Shown piece after piece: positions 9,264 to 18,621 of a DNA stretch of 64,000 nucleotides; the first letter of the stretch is position 1, and the number at the start of each line of letters is the position of its first letter. The notes beneath the pieces are model-generated. The model worked only from the letters and a program-made list of their open reading frames with translations, ran no database searches and was not told where the DNA came from. Origin of the DNA: Hyphomicrobiales bacterium (lineage in GTDB: Bacteria > Pseudomonadota > Alphaproteobacteria > Rhizobiales > Beijerinckiaceae); NCBI GenBank assembly GCA_900470095.1, contig UBZM01000023.1, positions 1 through 64,000 of the forward strand, given 5' to 3'. A program made the translations under genes and the position numbers.

Positions 9264-9769
9264 CGCCTAATTCTGTTTTCACGAGCCATCAGAGCCTTCG
9301 CTGATCGTTCAGCAACCGCCGGGCGTTTTTGAACGTCCTCAGGTTCCTCAACGATCGGCAGAGGGCGTGTTCGTGCGCCGCCGCGGCAGACCTCCGAGCG
9401 GCGCGTCATTCGTGGCGGCGTCCGGTGTTCCGCTTAGAGTTTCTCCCTCGATTCCAGATTGAAATGGGATAGCCCAAGATTTGATGTCTGGCCCTCGGAT
9501 GGCAGATTTAAAGTTCGCTTCGCTCCGAATACGGCTTGTGCGACCGAAGTAGATCAGTCCAATGTTGTGGCGTCGCTCGTACATGCCAAAGAGAGTGACG
9601 TCTTGGGCTCGCAAGCAGGCACGATAACAAGCCGATTTTATCGTCATTTGGGCCGCGAAAGAATAAGGATTGGCGAATACTGAAATCGAGAAAACCTGCT
9701 GATGAGCTTTTGACGGTTTAGTCTGGCATCGCCCCCATTTTCAATCCCTGGATAATGAAGGAACGAACC
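9264..9769. other. Intergenic stretch, AT-richer, no recognised gene
   Basis: About 505 bases, noticeably richer in A+T than the neighbours between about 9440 and 9740. A plus-strand frame at about 9270-9460 encodes a Pro/Arg-rich peptide but has no ATG, GTG or TTG start that I can support. A minus-strand frame at 9348-9647 has no ribosome binding site. It may hold the promoter of the following HdeA-like gene or a decayed gene. Confidence 0.4.
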
Positions 9770-10126
9770 ATGCGCAGCCTCGCCTTTGCCACCGCAGCTT
9801 TCATCGCCTTCGCCGCAACCGGCGCAAATGCACAGGTTGAGCTGAAAACCTACGCCGACGCGAACGGTTACATCGATGTCCAGAAACTAACCTGTGCCCA
9901 GCTGGCCGGTACTTTCCAGCAAGACGCCGATCTCCTGACGACGTGGTATAGCGGCTGGTACAATGGCCTTGGCAAAAAGCACTTCATCAACGTCGCGCGG
10001 GCCAGGGAGGCCGAGCACGAGACCATTGTCTACTGCAAGGCCAACCCAAAGGTGACAATCATCAAGGCGATGGGCCTGGTGTTCGACAAGATGCGCAAGG
10101 AGCGTGGCATCGTCCTCGCCAAATGA
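9770..10126 (+). CDS. HdeA/HdeB-like periplasmic acid-stress chaperone
   Basis: 118 residues. A signal peptide (MRSLAFATAAFIAFAATG, likely cut after ANA) precedes a small helical domain with two cysteines, in LTCAQL and VYCKAN. These match the disulfide pair of HdeA-type proteins, which prevent aggregation of periplasmic proteins at low pH. The WYSGWYNG motif is typical of the rhizobial branch. The start is set by GAAGGAA at 9757-9763, six bases before the ATG at 9770; an ATG at 9755 lacks such spacing. It lies near hsp20, suggesting a stress locus. Confidence 0.8.
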   Translation: MRSLAFATAAFIAFAATGANAQVELKTYADANGYIDVQKLTCAQLAGTFQQDADLLTTWYSGWYNGLGKKHFINVARAREAEHETIVYCKANPKVTIIKAMGLVFDKMRKERGIVLAK

Positions 10127-10267
10127 TGCGGGGGGCGAACCGGCGCTCCTGATCGCCCTCGCGCGGCGTCGCGATTTGGCCGAGTGACGCCCTGTCGACG
10201 CCGCGCTTGTGGGCTGAGCTTTCGACGGTCTTGAACCCGTTGCTGGCGATTGCCATATCACCATCAA

Positions 10268-10289
10268 GCGGAAGGGCTTCGCCTTCCGC
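10268..10289 (+). promoter_or_regulatory. Leader hairpin upstream of hsp20
   Basis: GCGGAAGG pairs perfectly with CCTTCCGC around a 6-base loop GCTTCG, 62 bases before the hsp20 start. Nearer the start, CCTTTCGAGGG can form a small hairpin that hides the AGGG of the likely ribosome binding site. Small-heat-shock genes of rhizobia often carry ROSE-type RNA thermometers in this position. Whether this leader is one is inference. Confidence 0.35.
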
Positions 10290-10351
10290 CTGCGGAGTGC
10301 TGCGCCAGCGGGCTTCGATCGAGAGACGAGGCGCCTTTCGAGGGCTTCTGC

Positions 10352-10780
10352 ATGACGCGTACGCCTAGCCTGTCCCATCCCTTCCTGCTTGGGTTCGATG
10401 ATATCGAACGTGCGCTGGACCGGGTCGCGAAAGGCGCAAGCGAAGGATATCCACCCTACAACATCGAGCGGATGCCGCGCACGGAGGATGAGCCGGATCG
10501 TCTCCGGATCACGCTTGCCGTGGCGGGGTTCTCGCGAGACCAGCTTGAGATCACGCTGGAAGAGAATCAGCTCACCATTCGTGGCCGGCAGAGCGACGAC
10601 AAGAGCAGGCAGTTCCTGCATCGCGGCATCGCGGCGCGTCAGTTTCAACGCTCCTTTCTGCTGGCTGACGGAATGCAGGTTCTCGGGGCGGACTTGTCGA
10701 ATGGCCTGCTCGCCATTGATTTGGTCAGGCCGGAACCGGAGCGGCTCATCAGGCGTATTGATATTATCAGTCGCGATTGA
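10352..10780 (+). CDS. Small heat-shock protein, Hsp20/IbpA family
   Basis: 142 residues with an alpha-crystallin domain. The N-terminal YPPYNIER is followed by the beta-sandwich, with LRITLAVAGFSRDQLEITLE, the GRQ loop and a C-terminal strand (LLAIDLVRPEP). Such ATP-independent chaperones hold unfolding proteins in oligomers. The frame is open back to 10250, but the ATG at 10352 begins the conserved MTRTPSLSHPFLLGFDDIER start of rhizobial class A Hsp20s. It is followed ~100 bp later by a DUF1150 gene, a common pairing in Hyphomicrobiales. Confidence 0.9.
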   Translation: MTRTPSLSHPFLLGFDDIERALDRVAKGASEGYPPYNIERMPRTEDEPDRLRITLAVAGFSRDQLEITLEENQLTIRGRQSDDKSRQFLHRGIAARQFQRSFLLADGMQVLGADLSNGLLAIDLVRPEPERLIRRIDIISRD

Positions 10781-10877
10781 GCCCAAGGTCGGAACGAAGG
10801 CTTCGCGGTTGTGCTTTCGTTCATGATCTGGTGATCAACATAAGAACCGCCATTCGCACTGCTCAAAGGAGGGCGCG

Positions 10878-11144
10878 ATGACTGAAGAAACCAATGTTAT
10901 TCGTACAGCGCCGCTGACCCAGGCAGAATTCGCTGCACTTGGGACAGGCGAAGTCGCCTATCTCAAGCCGATGAGTTCCGAGGAGTTGCTGCGCATCTTT
11001 CCGCAGGCTCCGGAAATCCAGCCGGGCCTCAAGCTCTTCGCGCTGCTCTCCGCCGATGGCGCGCCGATCCTGGTCACCGATTCCCGGGAAGCCGCGACCG
11101 CCAATGCCTGGGAGCACGACCTGCGGATGGTCAGCTTGCATTGA
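10878..11144 (+). CDS. DUF1150 family protein
   Basis: 88 residues, with the family pattern LGTGEVAYLKPM and a second half ending VTDSREAATANAWEHDLRMVSLH. The function is unknown. It has a good ribosome binding site (AAAGGAGGGCGCG before the ATG). The position just downstream of hsp20 is the usual one for DUF1150 genes, which suggests a role in heat or protein-quality stress (inference from context only). Confidence 0.82.
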   Translation: MTEETNVIRTAPLTQAEFAALGTGEVAYLKPMSSEELLRIFPQAPEIQPGLKLFALLSADGAPILVTDSREAATANAWEHDLRMVSLH

Positions 11145-11154
11145 ACTGCGAGCG

Positions 11155-11928
11155 TCAGGCGGTGGCGATCTCCGCCACCGCAGCCTGCAGTTTCGCAATG
11201 TCGAGCGGCGTCGAGAGCCGGTGATCGCCGTCCTTGATCAAGGTCAGCGTCACGGGATCGCCGCTCAGATGTTCCACCAGCTTGATCGCGTGCTGCCAGG
11301 GCACGTCGGGGTCCTGCATCCCCTGAAGGATATGGACGGGGCAACCCGTCCTGATCTCGCCGCCGAAGAGGAGATGGCTACGGCCATCCTCGATCAGCGC
11401 CCGCGTGATCGGCGTCGGCTCCGGCGAATAGGCGGATGGGCGCTGCCAGACCCCGTCGCGCAGGATCGTCTCGCGAATCGCTGGCGGCATCTGAGCCCAC
11501 ATCAGTTCTTCGGAGAAATCCACGGCGGGCGCGATCAGCACCATGCCGGCAGGAGCAAGAGTGGTGCCGCGCAGTCTCCGGGCGGCGAGCAACGCAATCC
11601 AGCCTCCCATCGACGAGCCGACCAGGACCGGCGGGGCCTCGCAGCGCGCGGCAATGACGGCGAGGGTGTCCTCCAGCCAATGCGACAAGGTCCAGAGGCT
11701 GAAATCGCCACCGGTTTCGCCATGTCCGGAATAGTCGAAGCGCAGGAAGGCGCGTCCGCTACGGCTTGCCCATTGCGCGAGTGCGTCAGCCTTGGTCGCA
11801 CGCATGTCGGAGCGAAAGCCGCCGAGCCAGACCACGGGATGTCCTGTTCCCGGCTGCTCCAGAAAGGCGATCCGGCGGCCGTCCGCGCCATTGCCGACAT
11901 CAAGCCATTGCGGGGCAGGCTGCTCCAC
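11155..11928 (-). CDS. Alpha/beta hydrolase (ABHD10-like carboxylesterase/thioesterase)
   Basis: 257 residues with an alpha/beta-hydrolase fold. The nucleophile elbow is GSSMGGW, the catalytic His lies in KDGDHRLS near the C-terminus, and an acid is expected in the QDPDVPWQH region. The sequence FLRFDYSGHGETGGDF is typical of ABHD10-like acyl-ester hydrolases; the substrate is unknown. The start is GTG at 11928 with AGGAGA six bases upstream. It converges on the DUF1150 gene and is divergent from the glycosyltransferase. Confidence 0.8.
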   Translation of the reverse strand: MEQPAPQWLDVGNGADGRRIAFLEQPGTGHPVVWLGGFRSDMRATKADALAQWASRSGRAFLRFDYSGHGETGGDFSLWTLSHWLEDTLAVIAARCEAPPVLVGSSMGGWIALLAARRLRGTTLAPAGMVLIAPAVDFSEELMWAQMPPAIRETILRDGVWQRPSAYSPEPTPITRALIEDGRSHLLFGGEIRTGCPVHILQGMQDPDVPWQHAIKLVEHLSGDPVTLTLIKDGDHRLSTPLDIAKLQAAVAEIATA

Positions 11929-12040
11929 CTGAAATCTCCTGTGACGAATCTGTCCTGTGAGGGCATTATAGGCTGGGATCGGCCCTGTGCGTTGTCATAC
12001 TGTGCGCCTCCGATCCGAGAGATTTTTTGAAACGGTGAAC

Positions 12041-13258
12041 ATGTCCTTGCGGTCAGGTGCGCATCCCTCGCTGCCTTCGACGGATAATCATCCCCTGAGC
12101 GGGCGGACCATCCTGCAGATCATCCCCGATCTCGAGGCAGGTGGAGCCGAGCGTACGACGGTGGATATTGCCCAGGGGCTGACCGAAGCCGGAGCGCGCG
12201 CGCTCGTGGCGACCGAAGGCGGCCGCCTTGTGGCCGAGCTGCAGGCAAAGGGCGGCGTCTGGCTGCCGTTCCCGGCTGCTTCGAAGAACCCGGTCACGAT
12301 GGCGCTCAATGTGCGCAAGCTCGTGCTGCTTTGCCGACGGGAGCGCGTCGAGCTGATTCACGCCCGTTCGCGTGCGCCGGCCTGGGTTGCGCTTGCCGCA
12401 GCGCGTGCGCTCAAGCTGCCCTTCGTCACCACCTATCACGGCTCTTATGCCAGCCGCTCGGCGGTGAAGACGCAGTATAATTCGGTCATGGCCCGCGGCG
12501 ACGTGGTGATCGCAAATTCCCGTTACACGGCCGATCTGATTCTGGCGAAGCACGGCTTTGCGCGTGACCGCATCCGCGTCGTCCATCGCGGCACCAATTT
12601 CTCGGCCTTTGCGCCGTCCGCGGTCGGGCCCGAGCGGATCCAGGCCTTGCGTCGCGCCTGGGGCGTCGAGCCACATCAACGCATCGTGCTCTTGCCGGGC
12701 CGACTGACCGGCTGGAAGGGCCATCGTGTGCTGATCGAGGCGGCTCGCCTCCTGCGCGAGGGCGGCGACAACGATACCGCCTTCATCTTTGCCGGCGATC
12801 ATCAGGGCCGCGATGGCTATGTCAGGGAGCTCGACCAGGCCATCGCCAAGGCCGGGCTCGAAGAACAGGTCAAGCGCGTCGGTCATTGCACCGATATGCC
12901 GGCGGCCCTGCTCGCAGCAGCGGTCGTTACTGTGCCCTCGACCGAGCCGGAGGCCTTCGGCCGCGTCGCGGTCGAGGCACAAGCCATGGGTATTCCGGTC
13001 GTGGTCTCCGATCTCGGTGCTGTTCCCGAAACCGTGCTCGCCCCGCCGCAGACGGCTCCCGGCGAGCGCACGGGCTGGCGCGTGCCGCCGGGCGATGCAT
13101 CTGCTCTGGCTGCGGGCCTCAAGGAGGCGCTGGCGCTGCGTCCCTCGGCGCGCGACGCGCTGGCCCGCCGCGCCCGCCTCCATGTCGAGCAGCACTTTTC
13201 GCTCGAGAACATGGTCAGCGAAACCCTCGACGTCTATTGCGCCTTGCTTGGGCGCTAG
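12041..13258 (+). CDS. GT4-family glycosyltransferase
   Basis: 405 residues, a GT-B fold retaining glycosyltransferase. The N-terminal domain starts with ILQIIPDLEAGGAERTTVDI; the C-terminal domain has LLPGRLTGWKGH and the E-x7-E-type nucleotide-sugar site EPEAFGRVAVEAQAMGIPVV. It probably adds a sugar in lipopolysaccharide or another surface glycan; the acceptor and donor are unknown. The frame extends back to 11987, but the ATG at 12041 fits the family N-terminus better. It precedes infC by 107 bp. Confidence 0.86.
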   Translation: MSLRSGAHPSLPSTDNHPLSGRTILQIIPDLEAGGAERTTVDIAQGLTEAGARALVATEGGRLVAELQAKGGVWLPFPAASKNPVTMALNVRKLVLLCRRERVELIHARSRAPAWVALAAARALKLPFVTTYHGSYASRSAVKTQYNSVMARGDVVIANSRYTADLILAKHGFARDRIRVVHRGTNFSAFAPSAVGPERIQALRRAWGVEPHQRIVLLPGRLTGWKGHRVLIEAARLLREGGDNDTAFIFAGDHQGRDGYVRELDQAIAKAGLEEQVKRVGHCTDMPAALLAAAVVTVPSTEPEAFGRVAVEAQAMGIPVVVSDLGAVPETVLAPPQTAPGERTGWRVPPGDASALAAGLKEALALRPSARDALARRARLHVEQHFSLENMVSETLDVYCALLGR

Positions 13259-13287
13259 GCGCTGTACTTGAGCGGGTGTTGCCGTGT

Positions 13288-13315
13288 TTGCATTGACAAT
13301 GCCCGACTTTATGCA
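13288..13315 (+). promoter_or_regulatory. Candidate infC promoter with palindrome
   Basis: TTGCAT at 13288-13293 and TATGCA at 13310-13315 are separated by 16 bases and lie about 50 bases before the infC start. A perfect palindrome, GCATTG-A-CAATGC (13290-13302), overlaps the -35 box and spacer and could be an operator. The assignment is by eye only. Confidence 0.35.
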
Positions 13316-13365
13316 ATGTGTCTGATCAACGGTGCCGACAGCACCATTCATAGGAGAATACAGCC

Positions 13366-13908
13366 ATTCGCCGTCCGTTCCGCGCTGCCCCAACCCCGAC
13401 CAAAGACGGCCCGCGTTCCAACCGCGACATCCGCGGTGTCCGTGAGGTTCAGCTCATTGACGATACCGGCGCCAACCGTGGCGTTGTGTCGTTCTTCGAG
13501 GCTCTGAAGATTGCCGAGGATGCCGGTCTCGACCTGGTCGAGATCGCCCCCAATTCAGTGCCTCCTGTCTGCAAGATTCTCGACTACGGCCGCTTCCGCT
13601 TTCTTGAGCAGAAGAAGGCCGCCGAGGCGCGCAAGAAGCAGCGCACCATCGAGATCAAGGAGATCAAGCTTCGGCCGGGCATCGACAAGCACGACTACGA
13701 CGTCAAGATGAAGGCCATGCACGGCTTCTTCGAGGAGGGCGACAAGGTCAAGGTGACCCTGCGCTTCCGCGGTCGCGAAATGGCGCACCAGGACCTCGGC
13801 GTGAAGGTACTCGAGCGGGTCAAGGCTGATCTTGTCGATGTTGCCAAGGTCGAGAGCGACTGGCAACTCGAAGGTCGCCAGATGGTGATGGTCCTGGCGC
13901 CGAAATAG
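13366..13908 (+). CDS. infC: Translation initiation factor IF-3, AUU start codon
   Basis: 180 residues. IF-3 binds the 30S subunit, keeps 50S away and checks the start codon and initiator tRNA. The N domain has [20 protein letters not shown]; the linker and C domain follow with [17 protein letters not shown] and [12 protein letters not shown]. There is no ATG, GTG or TTG at the conserved N-terminus. The frame begins at ATT (13366), 9 bases after AGGAG (13352-13356), giving the peptide start [20 protein letters not shown]. This is the classic rare AUU start that lets IF-3 repress its own translation. The next in-frame GTG (13486) would remove 40 conserved residues. Unlike the usual infC-rpmI-rplT order, rpmI lies 5.3 kb further on. 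Confidence 0.95.
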   Translation: MRRPFRAAPTPTKDGPRSNRDIRGVREVQLIDDTGANRGVVSFFEALKIAEDAGLDLVEIAPNSVPPVCKILDYGRFRFLEQKKAAEARKKQRTIEIKEIKLRPGIDKHDYDVKMKAMHGFFEEGDKVKVTLRFRGREMAHQDLGVKVLERVKADLVDVAKVESDWQLEGRQMVMVLAPK

Positions 13909-13940
13909 TCGCCAGGAGCGCCCTGCCTCGGAATCAGGTT

Positions 13941-13977
13941 GAGACAAGGCCCGGTCGCTTCAGCCGGGCCTTGTCTC
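13941..13977 (+). terminator. Strong inverted repeat after infC
   Basis: GAGACAAGGCCCGG pairs over 14 perfect base pairs with CCGGGCCTTGTCTC around a 9-base loop, 32 bases after the infC stop. There is no long T run, but the stem lies between infC and the convergent GYD gene and probably serves both directions. Confidence 0.7.
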
Positions 13978-14000
13978 GTTGGCCCCCCTGATCCGCCGTC

Positions 14001-14294
14001 TCAGCTGATGGAACGAATGATCTCGCGATAGGCAGCTTCCGGAAATGCCTTCAGCGTTTGCGTTCTCACATTCCCGTGCAATGCCAGTTGCAGGCAGAAG
14101 CGTGCCAGCACGGCATCGTCGGGTGCCTCGCAGACGATGACCATGTCGTATTTCCCCATCGTCATGAAGAAGGCCTTGAAGTCGCCGCCCATGTCGCGCA
14201 GCAGCTTCCTGGCCGTATCGAGGCGGGTGGGCGAGTCCTTGACGTTGCGCGCACCCTGGTCGGTCCAGTTGGTCAGCAGGATATAGGTCGTCAT
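14001..14294 (-). CDS. GYD domain protein
   Basis: 97 residues. The family pattern is clear: TTYILLTNWTDQGARNVKDS, then MGKYDMVIVCEAPDDA and a beta strand-helix C-terminus. GYD proteins are small dimeric alpha/beta-barrel-like proteins of unknown role. The ATG at 14294 is placed 7 bases from a GGGAG ribosome binding site; GTG at 14297 is the alternative. It sits alone between infC and the TetR gene. Confidence 0.82.
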   Translation of the reverse strand: MTTYILLTNWTDQGARNVKDSPTRLDTARKLLRDMGGDFKAFFMTMGKYDMVIVCEAPDDAVLARFCLQLALHGNVRTQTLKAFPEAAYREIIRSIS

Positions 14295-14494
14295 CACGCT
14301 TCTCCCTGGCTGGGCCCGGCCCTTGCGTCGGAAGCGTCATGCGGCGGCCCGATCGTCGCCGCTCGGTCTAGGGTGGGATATTGCGCCATCCTCCGGGCCT
14401 CTGGCGCCAGTCTAGCACGCCCGTAAGGGGGGTGCGGCAGTACTTCTCGGCCAATTATGGGGAGCGGCGGGCGAGGCGCTGGAGGATCAAGCCC

Positions 14495-15100
14495 CTAATC
14501 AATCATGGCAGGGCGAAGCAGCAATCCGTCCAGCATGGCATCGAAGGCCGCGATCGCCCGGTGCGACGCGGTCTGCGGATCCTCGGCATGGGCGATCCAC
14601 TGCGCAGCATGCAGCGTCGCTCCGGCGATCAAGCGGGCAGCCGCCTCCGGATCGATCGCGCGCAGGGTCGTATCCTCGACAAGGCTATCGAGGCTGGCGG
14701 TCATAGAACGGATACAGGCGCTCTGCGTTGGCCAGTTCCAGGGATCACCGAGAACGGCTGGCCCATCGCGCAGGACGATGCGCTGAATCTCTGGCTCCAG
14801 CGCCATCTCGATATAGGCGGTGCACTCGTCGCGAAAGCCGGCCCATGCATCTGCGGCGCTGGTGGAAACGATGCGAAGGCGCTCGTTCATTTCATCGTCG
14901 ATCTCGGCGATCACGGCCCTGAGCAGGCCTTTCTTGTCACCGAAGTGATGGTAGAGCGCCCCGCGAGTCAGTCCGACTGCGGCGGTCAGTTCATCCATCG
15001 AGGCGTCGGCATAGCCCACGGTGCCGAAGGCATGGCGCGCCGCGCCGAGGAGCTTGGCTCGCGTCTCGGCGATCATCTCCGTGCGTGGTCTGCGAGCCAT
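14495..15100 (-). CDS. TetR/AcrR-family transcriptional repressor
   Basis: 201 residues. The N-terminal helix-turn-helix reads MDELTAAVGLTRGALYHHF after the helix RAKLLGAARHAFGTVGYADA; the C-terminal ligand domain is variable, as usual. It is divergent from an MFS exporter gene, and the 117-bp gap between them holds two copies of CATAC-N5-GTATG. It is very likely to repress itself and the transporter until a ligand binds. The ATG at 15100 was chosen; an upstream GTG at 15133 would place the first operator inside the coding region. Confidence 0.87.
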   Translation of the reverse strand: MARRPRTEMIAETRAKLLGAARHAFGTVGYADASMDELTAAVGLTRGALYHHFGDKKGLLRAVIAEIDDEMNERLRIVSTSAADAWAGFRDECTAYIEMALEPEIQRIVLRDGPAVLGDPWNWPTQSACIRSMTASLDSLVEDTTLRAIDPEAAARLIAGATLHAAQWIAHAEDPQTASHRAIAAFDAMLDGLLLRPAMID

Positions 15101-15114
15101 CCATCTTCCCTTCG

Positions 15115-15129
15115 CATACGCGGCGTATG
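15115..15129. promoter_or_regulatory. TetR-type operator, copy 1 (CATAC-N5-GTATG)
   Basis: CATACGCGGCGTATG is a perfect 7+1+7 palindrome, 15 bases upstream of the TetR start codon. It shares the outer half-sites CATAC and GTATG and the 5-base spacer with the second copy at 15168. Confidence 0.7.
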
Positions 15130-15167
15130 TCAATTGACACGGGCCGGGTCGGCTCCTACTTCCCTCA

Positions 15168-15182
15168 CATACACTCCGTATG
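15168..15182. promoter_or_regulatory. TetR-type operator, copy 2 (CATAC-N5-GTATG)
   Basis: CATACACTCCGTATG has the same half-sites and spacing as copy 1. The arms extend by one pair to ACATAC/GTATGT. Its centre is 53 bp from that of copy 1 and it lies 35 bp upstream of the MFS start, a suitable place to block that promoter. Confidence 0.7.
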
Positions 15183-15217
15183 TAAGTGGTACAGAAACTT
15201 CTGGAAAGAGGCCCGTC

Positions 15218-16441
15218 ATGGCCAACCCCTATCGCGAGATCTTCAGGGCGCCAGGCGCTATCGCGCTCTCGGCGACGGGCTTCATCGCGCGCATGCCGGT
15301 CTCGATGGTGACGCTCGGCGTCGTCACCATGCTGTCCCAGGCGCGCGGCGAATACTGGCTGGCAGGGGCGGTCGCGGCGACCTTCGCCTTGTCCAACGCG
15401 CTGATCGCGCCACAGCTCTCCAGGCTGGTCGATCGCTACGGGCAGCGTCGGCTGCTCGTTCCCGCAACACTCGCAGCGATTGCGGCGCTATCGGGCCTGA
15501 TGCTGTCGACCCGCTACGAAGCGCCAGTCTGGGCTCTTTTCGTCTTCGCCATGCTGTCAGGAACGATGCCGAGCATATCGGCGATGGTCAGGGCTCGCTG
15601 GACCGAGCTTTATCGCGATACGCCGAAGCTGCGGACCGCCTTCGCCTTCGAGTCGGTGGTCGACGAGGTCATCTACATGACCGGGCCGGTCATCGCGATC
15701 GGGCTGAGCGTATCCTTCTTTCCAGAGGCCGGGCCGCTCGCCGCAACGCTGCTGCTGACCGTCGGAACTGCGCTGTTCGTCGCGCAGCGTGCATCCGAAC
15801 CGCCCGTGCATCCGCAGGGGGCGAGTGGCGGTGCCTCGGTCATTCGCCTCGCGTCGGTGCGGATCATCGCCTTCATCCTGATCGCGATCGGCACGATCTT
15901 CGGAACGGCCGAGGTCACCGCCGTCGCCTTCGCCGAGGCGCAAGGGAACAAGGCCGCCGCCAGTTTCGTCCTGGCGAGCTATGCCGCGGGATCGCTGATC
16001 ACGGGGATCGTGTTCGGCGCGCTCAAGCTGCGCATGTCGCTGGCCAGCCAGTTGCTGATTGCGATTACGCTTGCAGCGGTGACCACGCTGCCTCTGCTCG
16101 CCGTCAACAGCATCGGCAGCCTTGCCGTCGTGGTGTTCCTGGCCGGCGCTGCCGTTTCGCCGACGATCATTGTCTCGATCGGCCTGATCGAGCGTCTCGT
16201 CCCGGCCGCGAAACTGACCGAGGGCATCACCTGGGCCATGACGGGCATCGGTATCGGCATGGCGGTCGGCTCTTCCGCCTCGGGCTGGGTCATCGACGGA
16301 TTTGGCGCGCGCAGTGGCTTCTGGATTTCGGTCGGCGCTGGCGGCGTTGCTCTCGTGACGGCGTTGCTGGGCTATCGCCGGCTCCTGGGCGAGAAGCCGC
16401 AGCCCGCTCTGCGTGAGGCTGCAGCCTGCACCGGTCCTTAG
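15218..16441 (+). CDS. MFS transporter (drug-efflux type)
   Basis: 407 residues with about 12 hydrophobic segments in two halves. A cytoplasmic loop with SRLVDRYGQRRLLVPATL after transmembrane helix 2 matches the MFS motif A region. The second half has TEGITWAMTGIGIGMAVGSS. The divergent TetR gene and shared operators suggest an inducible exporter; the substrate is unknown. The start at 15218 follows GGAAAGAGG. A long open frame upstream (from 14381) runs through the TetR gene antisense and is not coding. Confidence 0.86.
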   Translation: MANPYREIFRAPGAIALSATGFIARMPVSMVTLGVVTMLSQARGEYWLAGAVAATFALSNALIAPQLSRLVDRYGQRRLLVPATLAAIAALSGLMLSTRYEAPVWALFVFAMLSGTMPSISAMVRARWTELYRDTPKLRTAFAFESVVDEVIYMTGPVIAIGLSVSFFPEAGPLAATLLLTVGTALFVAQRASEPPVHPQGASGGASVIRLASVRIIAFILIAIGTIFGTAEVTAVAFAEAQGNKAAASFVLASYAAGSLITGIVFGALKLRMSLASQLLIAITLAAVTTLPLLAVNSIGSLAVVVFLAGAAVSPTIIVSIGLIERLVPAAKLTEGITWAMTGIGIGMAVGSSASGWVIDGFGARSGFWISVGAGGVALVTALLGYRRLLGEKPQPALREAAACTGP

Positions 16442-16546
16442 GGGCAGAACGACGACAGGGCAGGGCCTTCGCATCATGGCAGTTGCGTCGGAGCGTCCGA
16501 TCCGCGGGGGCCGCCATCATTGGCCTGCGTGAGCGCTCGTGGAAGC

Positions 16547-16571
16547 AGGAGGCGCGCAGAGCGCGCCTCCT
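16547..16571. terminator. Bidirectional hairpin between convergent genes
   Basis: AGGAGGCGCGC pairs over 11 bases with GCGCGCCTCCT around a 3-base loop (AGA). It sits between the MFS stop (16441) and the aldo-keto reductase stop (16590). There is no T run, so it may be an RNA-stabilising stem instead. Confidence 0.55.
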
Positions 16572-16589
16572 CAACGATGCCCGACGGGG

Positions 16590-17585
<996 letters not shown>

Positions 17586-17681
17586 CACGGGCTCCTCTGC
17601 TGTGATCCGATACAGATGAGGCTTGCGTCACTGATCGATAATCGCCTGGAGAAAGCACGGCCCGTTCGATAAAATAGATCA

Positions 17682-18575
17682 ATGAACCGCGCCGATCTCC
17701 CGCATCTCGCCGTCCTGGCGGCCGTCGCCCGCAATCGCGGTTTCCGTGGTGCGGGCCGCGAGCTCGGCATTGCGCCATCCGCTGTCAGCCATGCCGTGTC
17801 GCTGCTGGAGGCCCGGCTCGGCGTGCGCTTGCTCGCGCGCAGTACGCGCAGCGTCGCCCCCACCGAGGCCGGGGCGCAGCTTCTGGAACGGCTGCTGCCG
17901 GCGATGTCCGAGATCGCCCTGGCGCTAGAGGTGGCGGCCGCCTCGCGCGACGAGCCCGCCGGCAATCTTCGCCTCACCGTGCCGCGCACCGCCGCTCATT
18001 TGGTACTGGCGCCGAAGCTCGGCGCCTTTGCCGCGGCCTATCCGGAGATCGTGCTCGAGATCGTCATTGACGACAGATTCGCCGATGTCGTCGCGGGCGG
18101 GTTCGATGCCGGGATCCGGCTCGGCGAGAGCCTGCAGCGCGATATGATCGCCGTTCGCATCGGGCCGCGCATGCGCGGCGTCGCGGTTGCGGCCCCGTCC
18201 TATTTCGCCGGCCGGGACATGCCGCTGACGCCGCACGACCTCTCAGGGCATCGCTGCATCCGCTTCCGCTTCGAAAGCGGCGTGATCTATCGCTGGGAGT
18301 TCGAGAAGGACGGTCTCGTCGTCGAGCCCGACGTCTCGGGGCCGCTGATCCTGGGCGATGACCGGCTCGTCCTCCAGGCCGCGCTTGAAGGGGCCGGCAT
18401 CGCATTCCTCTTCGATGACTATGTCCGCGATGGGCTCGGGCAGGGCAGGCTGGTGCCTGTTCTGGAGGATTGGTGCCCGCCATTCGACGGATTCTACGTG
18501 TATTATCCGAGCCGCCGGCAGATGCGTCCGGCGCTGCGGGCATTTGTCGATTTCTTCCGCGCTGATAAGGGGTAG
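17682..18575 (+). CDS. LysR-family transcriptional regulator
   Basis: 297 residues. The N-terminal winged helix-turn-helix has FRGAGRELGIAPSAVSHAVSLLEARLGVRLL; the C-terminal half is the periplasmic-binding-like co-inducer domain with FDAGIRLGESLQRDMIAVRIG. It is divergent from the aldo/keto reductase with a 96-bp shared promoter region, so it most likely regulates that gene and itself. The effector is unknown. Confidence 0.9.
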   Translation: MNRADLPHLAVLAAVARNRGFRGAGRELGIAPSAVSHAVSLLEARLGVRLLARSTRSVAPTEAGAQLLERLLPAMSEIALALEVAAASRDEPAGNLRLTVPRTAAHLVLAPKLGAFAAAYPEIVLEIVIDDRFADVVAGGFDAGIRLGESLQRDMIAVRIGPRMRGVAVAAPSYFAGRDMPLTPHDLSGHRCIRFRFESGVIYRWEFEKDGLVVEPDVSGPLILGDDRLVLQAALEGAGIAFLFDDYVRDGLGQGRLVPVLEDWCPPFDGFYVYYPSRRQMRPALRAFVDFFRADKG

Positions 18576-18621
18576 CGCTGCCGCGCGGTTCCGGAACCGT
18601 CCGTTCAGCTCCCTTCCGATC

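Noticed and set aside
14381..15217. Long open frame extending the MFS gene upstream (686 codons in total)
   Set aside because: It runs antisense through the TetR gene and the operators; the MFS family start and ribosome binding site are at 15218.
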